Shown: positions 1-5,932 of the stretch, one piece after another
Layout: each line of letters opens with the position of its first letter
Position numbering within the stretch: position 1 is the first letter of the stretch
DNA from: Pseudomonadota bacterium
GTDB taxonomy: Bacteria; Pseudomonadota; Alphaproteobacteria; Rhodospirillales; 2-02-FULL-58-16
Length of the DNA: 5,932 bases
Direction: 5' to 3'
Assembly (NCBI GenBank): GCA_022560215.1
Contig: JADFTO010000167.1
Span: 1 to 5,932 of the forward strand
The notes under the pieces: model-generated
Seen by the model: the letters and a program-made list of their open reading frames with translations, nothing else
Database searches by the model: none
What the model was told of the DNA's origin: nothing
Program-made: the position numbers and the translations under genes

Positions 1-178
1 CGAGCATGGCGTCGACGACCGCCGCAGGCCCGGCGAACAGGGCCTCGACGGTGCCGTCCCGGCGGTTGCGCACCCAGCCCTGCAAGCTCAGCGCTTCGGC
101 CTCCCGGGCCATCCAGTAGCGGAACCCCACGGCCTGGACCCGGCCTTCGATCACGGCATGGACCGCCTTTTGCGTCAT
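1..178 (-). CDS. acyP: Acylphosphatase, N-terminal 59 residues (3' end outside window)
   Basis: Small cytosolic enzyme that hydrolyses the carboxyl-phosphate bond of acyl phosphates. The visible 59 residues begin [20 protein letters not shown] and carry the family phosphate-binding loop GRVQAVGFR (residues 12-20). The catalytic Arg is R20 and the catalytic Asn is N38 in [13 protein letters not shown]. The usual loop is GxVQGVxFR; here the second Gly is Ala16, a mild deviation. The family is normally about 90 residues, so roughly the last 30 lie beyond position 1. The ATG at 178-176 is the earliest possible start because an in-frame TAG lies two codons upstream. The ribosome-binding site is weak: a GGGGG run at 189-193 is 10 nt away. 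It follows pccA on the same strand after a 74-bp gap, so cotranscription is plausible. Identity is well supported; any link to propionate metabolism is inferred from position only. Confidence 0.92.
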   Translation of the reverse strand, partial: MTQKAVHAVIEGRVQAVGFRYWMAREAEALSLQGWVRNRRDGTVEALFAGPAAVVDAML

Positions 179-252
179 TCCCTAAACACCCCCGCCATCA
201 ACGAACGGCCCACATGATAACCCAAACGCAGGCGTCCAACAGGCGGGCAGCT

Positions 253-2196
<1,944 letters not shown>

Positions 2197-2198
2197 CG

Positions 2199-2205
2199 CC
2201 CCCCT
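2199..2205 (-). promoter_or_regulatory. Shine-Dalgarno-like AGGGGGG of pccA
   Basis: On the minus strand AGGGGGG lies immediately before the pccA ATG, with 2 nt between its last G and the start codon; taking AGGG as the core, the spacing is 5 nt. It supports the start at 2196. The A of this motif belongs to the CTAG end of the repeat element at 2204-2310, so the element boundary lies across the ribosome-binding site. Confidence 0.5.
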
Positions 2206-2310
2206 AGAGCATGTTTCCACGTAAGGGGCAACCTGCGATAAGCTCGCGCGGCGATTGAGCGGCCAAAGGCAGAATCCAGGGCGATTCCATTTGAATGGAA
2301 TTCGCTCTAG
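2204..2310. repeat. 107-bp MITE/REP-like element with inverted CTAGAGC ends
   Basis: The left end reads CTAGAGCATGTTTCCA and the right end, read inward from the other strand, reads CTAGAGCGAATTCCA. The first seven bases match exactly, and the match resumes at TTCCA if one base is gapped. The element has no coding capacity and takes up nearly the whole 129-bp gap between the peroxiredoxin stop and the pccA start. The outer TA on both sides is consistent with a TA target duplication, as made by IS630/Tc1-type transposases. Short palindromic repeats with CTAGAGC-type ends are, to my recollection, common in alphaproteobacterial intergenic regions. Calling it mobile is inference: one copy is visible and no transposase is present. 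It could instead be a chance dyad or a structured leader RNA. Confidence 0.5.
2281..2305. repeat. Hairpin-forming palindrome 3' of the peroxiredoxin gene
   Basis: The arms ATTCCATT (2284-2291) and AATGGAAT (2294-2301) are perfectly complementary around a TG loop. GCG (2281-2283) and CGC (2303-2305) extend the stem to 11 bp with T2302 bulged. It starts about 20 bp past the peroxiredoxin stop codon. No T-run follows on either strand, so it is not a standard intrinsic terminator. It could protect a transcript 3' end or simply be part of the 107-bp repeat that contains it. Confidence 0.6.
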
Positions 2311-2325
2311 ATCGTTATCTCCGCC

Positions 2326-2988
2326 CTACTTGCCGGGCTGCGGGACCATCCTAAGGTAGGGCTTGAGGGTCTTCCAGCCGTCCGGGAACTTTTTCCTGGC
2401 TTCCTCGTCGCTCAACGACGGCACGATGATCACGTCCTCGCCCTGCTTCCAGTTGACCGGCGTCGCCACCTGGCTGGAGGCCGTGAGCTGCATCGAATCG
2501 ATCACGCGGAGCACCTCGTCGAAGTTACGCCCGGTGGCCATGGGATAGGTGATCATCAGCTTGATCGTCTTGTCCGGCCCGATGACGAAAACGGTGCGCA
2601 CCGTCAAGTTGTCCATGGCGGTGCGCCCCTTGGCGCCGCCGGTGACGTTGGGATGGATCATGCCGTAGAGCTTCGCCACCTCGAGATCGGAATCGCCGAT
2701 CAAGGGATAGTTGGGCGCATGGCCCTGGGTTTCCTCGATGTCCTTGGACCAGGCCCCGTGGTCATCGACGGAATCGACGCTGAGGCCGATGACCTTGACG
2801 TTCCGTTTCTCGAACTCGGGCTTGAGCTTGGCCATGTAGCCGAGTTCGGTGGTGCAGACGGGCGTGAAGTCCTTGGGATGCGAGAACAGGACCGCCCAGC
2901 CGTCGCCCATCCATTCGTGGAAGTTGATGGTGCCTTCCGTGGTTTCCGCCGTAAAGTCCGGCGCGGTGTCTCCGAGTTGCAGTGTCAT
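2326..2988 (-). CDS. 1-Cys peroxiredoxin, Prx6 family
   Basis: Cytosolic thiol peroxidase of 220 residues that reduces hydrogen peroxide and organic or lipid hydroperoxides through one cysteine. The Prx6-type active site is HPKDFTPVCTTE (37-48), with Pro38, Thr42, peroxidatic Cys45 and the supporting Arg131 in TVRTVFVIG. Cys45 is the only cysteine, so the enzyme cannot form an internal disulphide and needs an outside thiol. The C-terminal dimerisation extension of the subfamily is complete, ending in YLRMVPQPGK. The mammalian Prx6 lipase motif GDSWG is replaced by GDGWA (28-32), so the phospholipase serine is missing. The ATG at 2988 is chosen over an in-frame ATG at 3027 because AGGAGG lies 9 nt upstream and MTLQLGDTAPDF matches the family N-terminus. 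It sits between the pcc subunit genes; a stress-defence role is inferred. Confidence 0.95.
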   Translation of the reverse strand: MTLQLGDTAPDFTAETTEGTINFHEWMGDGWAVLFSHPKDFTPVCTTELGYMAKLKPEFEKRNVKVIGLSVDSVDDHGAWSKDIEETQGHAPNYPLIGDSDLEVAKLYGMIHPNVTGGAKGRTAMDNLTVRTVFVIGPDKTIKLMITYPMATGRNFDEVLRVIDSMQLTASSQVATPVNWKQGEDVIIVPSLSDEEARKKFPDGWKTLKPYLRMVPQPGK

Positions 2989-2997
2989 TGTCCGATT

Positions 2998-3003
2998 CCT
3001 CCT
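2998..3003 (-). promoter_or_regulatory. Strong Shine-Dalgarno AGGAGG of the peroxiredoxin gene
   Basis: A perfect AGGAGG on the minus strand, 9 nt before the ATG at 2988. It is the best ribosome-binding site in the window and decides the peroxiredoxin start. It predicts strong translation relative to its neighbours, whose sites are weaker G-runs. Confidence 0.85.
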
Positions 3004-3034
3004 CTGTAGGCCCTCCGTCGCGTGCATGCGCCCG

Positions 3035-3057
3035 GGCGGGCCCGCCTCATTTTTTTT
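3035..3057 (+). terminator. GC palindrome followed by T8 (possible plus-strand terminator)
   Basis: GGCGGGCCCGCC (3035-3046) is a perfect 12-bp palindrome, followed after CAT-type bases by eight T on the plus strand (3050-3057). This resembles an intrinsic terminator for transcripts entering from the left, but the palindrome has no built-in loop, so a real hairpin would keep only about 4 bp. On the minus strand it gives an A8 run and a GC-rich structure in the probable peroxiredoxin 5' leader. There is no plus-strand gene for it to terminate. Confidence 0.25.
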
Positions 3058-3091
3058 CCGATATTCCGTATATGGCTACGGGAAAACTGGA

Positions 3092-3100
3092 ATCATACCA
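3092..3100 (-). promoter_or_regulatory. Candidate extended -10 promoter for the peroxiredoxin gene
   Basis: The minus strand reads TGGTATGAT: a TATGAT hexamer (one mismatch to TATAAT) with a TG one base upstream, the extended -10 arrangement. It lies in an AT-richer patch just after the end of the two-helix membrane protein gene and would give a leader of about 95 nt. No good -35 is visible at 16-18 nt. It would let the peroxiredoxin (and possibly pccA) be expressed independently of pccB. Confidence 0.35.
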
Positions 3101-3122
3101 GATAACGATTGGGCCGGGACCC

Positions 3123-3362
3123 TCATCCCTTGCGGAAGGTGTCGAACAGCCCCATGACATGGGCCGCGTGAACGGCCAGCACCGATCCCCAGCCCAGCAG
3201 GGGGAGCACGAACCAGGGGTCGTCGGGCATGAAGGAGATGTTGAGCGGCACCAACACCACCAGGGCCGCGAAATAGCCGATCAGGTGGAAGCCGAAGGCG
3301 CGGAGGCGTTTGCGGGCATTCCCGCGTTCTCTCAAAGGGGGATGTTGCCGTGTTTCTTCCAC
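3123..3362 (-). CDS. Small 2TM-domain membrane protein
   Basis: Predicted inner-membrane protein of 79 residues from the GTG start at 3362. A basic N-terminal stretch ([11 protein letters not shown], 11-21) precedes two hydrophobic segments, about 24-45 ([19 protein letters not shown]) and 50-73 ([20 protein letters not shown]). The second carries the LGWGxxLAxHA pattern of the 2TM-domain family (small bacterial proteins, also found fused to sensor kinases). The function is unknown. The gene overlaps the last 31 nt of pccB in another frame. An in-frame TTG at 3335-3333 overlaps the pccB stop as TTGA and would give a 70-residue protein with both helices intact. Neither start has a clear ribosome-binding site, so translation may be coupled to pccB. 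The basic N-terminus and positive-inside rule suggest both ends are cytoplasmic. Confidence 0.78.
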   Translation of the reverse strand: MEETRQHPPLRERGNARKRLRAFGFHLIGYFAALVVLVPLNISFMPDDPWFVLPLLGWGSVLAVHAAHVMGLFDTFRKG

Positions 3363-4864
3363 GGGTTTTCCAGCTTCTTGTTCTTCAGCATGGCGAGAGA
3401 GCGGCAGAGCCGGGCGCGGGTGTCGCGGGGGGCGATCACGTCGTCGATGAAGCCCCTGTGCCCGGCGATGAAGGGATTGGCGAAGCGCCGGCGGTAGTCG
3501 GCGGCACGCTTGGCTATTTTTTTCGGGTCGCCTGAATCCTCGCGGAAGATGATCTCGACCGCCCCTTCCGGCCCCATGACGGCGATCTCGGCGCTGGGCC
3601 AGGCGAAGTTGACGTCGCCGCGCAGGTGCTTGGAGCTCATGACGTCGTAGGCCCCGCCGTAGGCCTTCCGCGTGATGACCGTGACCTTGGGCACCGTGGC
3701 CTCGGCGAAGGCATAGAGCAGCTTGGCCCCGTGCTTGATGATGCCGCCGTGCTCCTGGGCGGTGCCGGGCATGAAGCCGGGCACGTCGACGAAGGTGACG
3801 ATGGGGATATTGAAGCAGTCGCAGAAGCGCACGAAGCGGGCGCCTTTGATGCTCGACGCAATGTCCAGGCAGCCCGCCAGCACCATGGGCTGGTTGGCGA
3901 CCACGCCGACGGTGGCACCGCCCAGGCGCCCCAGCCCGATGACCATGTTGGCGGCGTAATCGGGCTGCAATTCGAAGAAGTCGCCCTCGTCCACCACCTT
4001 ATGGATCAGCTCCTTCATGTCGTAGGGCTTGTTGGGGTTCGCCGGCACCAGGGTGTCGAGGGAAGGCTCCGTGCGCCCGGGCTGATCCGGCGTCGGCATG
4101 GACGGCGGCGGCTGCCGGTTGTTGGAGGGCAGGAAGTCCATGAAGCGGCGCACGAAGAGCAGGGCCTCGGCGTCGTTGTCGAAGGCCCGGTCGGCGACCC
4201 CGGACTTGGTGGTATGCGTGCCCGCGCCGCCGAGCTCCTCCAGGCTCACCTGCTCGTGGGTCACCGTCTTCACCACGCCGGGCCCGGTGACGAACATGTA
4301 AGAGGTGTCCCGGACCATGAAGATGAAGTCGGTCATGGCCGGCGAATAGACGGCGCCGCCCGCGCACGGGCCCATGATCACCGATATCTGCGGGATGACG
4401 CCCGACGCCAGCACGTTGCGCTGGAAGACCTCGGCGTAACCGGCGAGCGAGGCCACGCCCTCCTGGATGCGGGCGCCGCCCGAGTCGTTGAGCCCGATCA
4501 CCGGCGCCCCCACCTTCATGGCCTGGTCCATGATCTTGCAGATCTTCTCGGCGTGGGACTCGGACAGCGAGCCGCCGAAGACGGTGAAGTCCTGGCTGTA
4601 GACGAAGACCAGGCGGCCGTTGATGTCGCCGTATCCGGTGACCACCCCGTCGCCGGGAATGGTCTTCTCGTCCATGGAGAAGTCCCGGCAGCGGTGCTCC
4701 ACGAACATGTCCCATTCCTCGAAGGAACCGGGGTCGAGCAGGAGCTCGATGCGCTCCCTCGCCGTCAGCTTGCCCTTCTTGTGCTGGGCGGCGACGCGGG
4801 CCTTGCCCCCGCCCCGGCGGGCGCGCCGGCGCTGACTATCCAACTTGCCGATGATGTCGCCCAT
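3332..4864 (-). CDS. pccB: Propionyl-CoA carboxylase beta subunit (carboxyltransferase)
   Basis: Cytosolic 510-residue carboxyltransferase that moves the carboxyl group from PccA-biotin to propionyl-CoA, giving methylmalonyl-CoA. It shows the PccB pattern throughout: N-terminal [20 protein letters not shown] (25-44) and DMFVEHRC (52-59); N-half oxyanion loop SGGARIQEG (128-136) with [12 protein letters not shown] (165-176); C-half loop [17 protein letters not shown] (366-382) and [13 protein letters not shown] (401-413); C-terminal [10 protein letters not shown]. Asp407 in AYGGAYD corresponds to the residue reported to favour propionyl-CoA over acetyl-CoA in actinobacterial PccB. The ATG at 4864 is the start; a G7 run (4872-4878) 7 nt upstream may serve as a poor ribosome-binding site. 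Its stop overlaps the small 2TM gene, and its partner pccA lies about 1.1 kb downstream on the same strand. Length is standard, with no damage seen. Confidence 0.97.
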   Translation of the reverse strand: MGDIIGKLDSQRRRARRGGGKARVAAQHKKGKLTARERIELLLDPGSFEEWDMFVEHRCRDFSMDEKTIPGDGVVTGYGDINGRLVFVYSQDFTVFGGSLSESHAEKICKIMDQAMKVGAPVIGLNDSGGARIQEGVASLAGYAEVFQRNVLASGVIPQISVIMGPCAGGAVYSPAMTDFIFMVRDTSYMFVTGPGVVKTVTHEQVSLEELGGAGTHTTKSGVADRAFDNDAEALLFVRRFMDFLPSNNRQPPPSMPTPDQPGRTEPSLDTLVPANPNKPYDMKELIHKVVDEGDFFELQPDYAANMVIGLGRLGGATVGVVANQPMVLAGCLDIASSIKGARFVRFCDCFNIPIVTFVDVPGFMPGTAQEHGGIIKHGAKLLYAFAEATVPKVTVITRKAYGGAYDVMSSKHLRGDVNFAWPSAEIAVMGPEGAVEIIFREDSGDPKKIAKRAADYRRRFANPFIAGHRGFIDDVIAPRDTRARLCRSLAMLKNKKLENPWKKHGNIPL

Positions 4865-4911
4865 GGGAATGCCCCCCCGTAATGATGAGGAAAATAGCCC
4901 GAAGGTGTGTC

Positions 4912-4917
4912 CTTATA
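4912..4917 (-). promoter_or_regulatory. Candidate -10 hexamer TATAAG upstream of pccB
   Basis: On the minus strand TATAAG (one mismatch to TATAAT) lies 48 bp upstream of the pccB ATG, in an otherwise GC-rich spacer. A convincing -35 is not visible: at 17 nt the hexamer is TGGCCG. The inverted repeat at 4925-4951 covers the region where -35 contacts would be made. Confidence 0.3.
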
Positions 4918-4924
4918 AACCGAG

Positions 4925-4951
4925 GGTCTGCTTACGGCCACATCGCAGACC
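4925..4951. promoter_or_regulatory. 7-bp dyad GGTCTGC/GCAGACC, possible operator of pccB
   Basis: GGTCTGC (4925-4931) and GCAGACC (4945-4951) are perfect inverted copies separated by 13 bp, so the half-site centres are 20 bp apart, about two helical turns. This suits a dimeric regulator on one DNA face. It lies just upstream of the candidate -10 of pccB. No regulator gene is visible in the window. It could also be a chance match in GC-rich DNA. Confidence 0.35.
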
Positions 4952-5033
4952 TTTGGAGACCCCGCCTGGGAGTGCCGCTCATGACCAATTTGAGACTTTG
5001 CAGAGACCGGTAGAGCGACCTCCGCCGGCGCCT

Positions 5034-5932
5034 TTAAGTCCTTTTCACCCGATACCCCATTCGAGGGAAGTGGACGCAGACAAGCCCGACCTGTTCGTCT
5101 TGGCGCAAAATGGCGAGGTGGTTGGCCGAAAGGCTGTGTAGGGTTCCGGCTACTTGCGGCCCGCCGGTGACGGGTTCGATGGTGATCTTGTCCCCCACGT
5201 TGAAGCCCATCGGGTCGCCGGGATCGGCTTGTTCCGATGTTTTCGGGTCGGCGTTTTTGGCGATGTCGAGGGCTCTCAAGTCGCTCATTTCTTCGGGGTT
5301 GCCGTGGCCGATGTCTTTAACCCGCTGTTCCCAACCCACTAAATTTTCGAACTGCAGCAAAAACTGATCGCCTTCCGCCATGCGGTGGCGCAGGAACCAG
5401 ACCAAATAATAAGCCAGCGCATCGGGCAAGCCCGGTTCGGGTCCAAGCATAAAATCGCGGAATTCAAGGCGTTCGTCCATCCAACCGAACTGGGTGCGGA
5501 CGTTCGCCAGACATTCCGTATATTTGGCTTTAATGCTTGCAAGAGAAAAATCCGGGCCGAAATAGAGGGGGCCACGATCAGCCAGGAATTCCGCCGGCAT
5601 GTTGGAGCTCATCTCGACCAGCGCCACGGTGACCACGTCCTGGAATAGCGGTCCGTCGGTCCATTGCCCGACACCCCAGACCATGCCCTCGGCCCCGCCC
5701 GGAAACAGGGTCGGATCGGGGAAACGGCGCTCAAGCTCGCGGATGATGCATTTTGTATCGCAATAAATATCGGCGCCGATCTGCATCACCGGGGTCAGGC
5801 GGTAGCCCCCGGTCAGCGGCATCAAATTCGGTTTCGGCGGCAAGCGTGGAATGAGCACGGACTTCCAAGTCAAACCCTTCATGCCAAGCACGACCCGGAC
5901 TTTTTCGGTCACTGGGGATTGTGGGTAATGAT
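5034..5932 (-). CDS. Glutathione S-transferase family protein with C-terminal extension (5' end outside window)
   Basis: Likely cytosolic GST-fold protein. The frame stays open to the window edge: before the GTG at 5912 it reads HYPQSPV, giving HYPQSPVTEKVRVVLGMKG, the usual GST N-terminus (HHYPxSPxxEKVRL). The true start is therefore just past 5932, probably only a few residues away. Numbering from that His: thioredoxin-like domain about 1-75 with Ser5 in the active-site position, cis-Pro in LTPVMQIG (Pro47) and DT (58-59) at the glutathione gamma-Glu contact; helical C-domain about 85-205 with GLPDALAYYLVWF; then an extension of about 60 residues (239-298, from DPMGFNVGDKITIE to the end) rich in beta-type sequence. 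The substrate is unknown. A sampled stretch is near 55% GC against about 70% in pccB. It is upstream of pccB on the same strand across a 169-bp gap, so probably a separate transcription unit. Confidence 0.86.
   Translation of the reverse strand, partial: HYPQSPVTEKVRVVLGMKGLTWKSVLIPRLPPKPNLMPLTGGYRLTPVMQIGADIYCDTKCIIRELERRFPDPTLFPGGAEGMVWGVGQWTDGPLFQDVVTVALVEMSSNMPAEFLADRGPLYFGPDFSLASIKAKYTECLANVRTQFGWMDERLEFRDFMLGPEPGLPDALAYYLVWFLRHRMAEGDQFLLQFENLVGWEQRVKDIGHGNPEEMSDLRALDIAKNADPKTSEQADPGDPMGFNVGDKITIEPVTGGPQVAGTLHSLSANHLAILRQDEQVGLVCVHFPRMGYRVKRT

Noticed and set aside
229..245. Two copies of CAGGCG in the acyP-pccA spacer
   Set aside because: A six-base direct repeat in GC-rich DNA is expected by chance, and no wider structure was found in this 74-bp spacer.
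2197..2220. In-frame GTG start at 2220 extending PccA by eight residues
   Set aside because: The extra residues METCSRGA do not belong to the family N-terminus, and the extension would read through the ribosome-binding G-run and the repeat element's end.
2989..3027. In-frame ATG at 3027 extending the peroxiredoxin by 13 residues
   Set aside because: The perfect AGGAGG at 2998-3003 lies within the extension and is well spaced for the ATG at 2988, which also gives the conserved MTLQLGDTAPDF start.
3626..4882. Long plus-strand open frame of 418 codons opposite pccB
   Set aside because: It is antisense to the conserved PccB carboxyltransferase gene. The predicted protein is low-complexity (His, Gly, Val, Asp) with no recognisable domain.
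5910..5912. GTG at 5912 as the true start of the GST-family gene
   Set aside because: The upstream codons to the window edge read HYPQSP, which is the conserved beginning of the GST thioredoxin fold, so the gene continues past 5932.

Overview
This window reads as a GC-rich bacterial chromosome segment with six protein genes, all on the minus strand. From high to low coordinate, which is the direction of transcription, the order is: a glutathione S-transferase-family gene (5' end cut by the window edge), pccB (carboxyltransferase beta subunit of propionyl-CoA carboxylase), a small two-helix membrane protein, a 1-Cys Prx6-type peroxiredoxin, pccA (biotin-carrying alpha subunit) and an acylphosphatase (3' end cut by the window edge). 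The protein families and the high GC suggest a proteobacterium, most likely an alphaproteobacterium of Rhodospirillales type. That placement is inference from general family resemblance, not a database match.

The core function is propionyl-CoA carboxylation. PccA has biotin carboxylase, linker and biotinyl (MKM) domains; PccB has the two crotonase-like halves with their glycine-rich oxyanion loops and the Asp in AYGGAYD that is associated with propionyl-CoA preference. Together they would form the alpha6beta6-type enzyme making methylmalonyl-CoA from propionyl-CoA, ATP and bicarbonate. No mutase or epimerase gene lies in the window. The two subunit genes are about 1.1 kb apart, separated by the small membrane protein and the peroxiredoxin.

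Region by region: 1-178 acylphosphatase N-terminal part; 179-252 short spacer with no clear signal; 253-2196 pccA; 2197-2325 spacer almost entirely filled by a 107-bp element with inverted CTAGAGC ends and an inner hairpin; 2326-2988 peroxiredoxin; 2989-3122 spacer with a good Shine-Dalgarno, a candidate extended -10 promoter and a GC palindrome beside a T-run; 3123-3362 two-helix membrane protein overlapping the end of pccB; 3332-4864 pccB; 4865-5033 spacer with a candidate promoter and a 7-bp dyad; 5034-5932 GST-family gene.

There is no CRISPR array, tRNA, rRNA or complete insertion sequence. I see no clearly new defence or biosynthetic system. The points most worth a second look are the MITE-like element lying across the pccA ribosome-binding site, the redox genes (1-Cys peroxiredoxin and GST) placed around a carboxylase operon, the GST's C-terminal extension and lower GC, and the dyad upstream of pccB.
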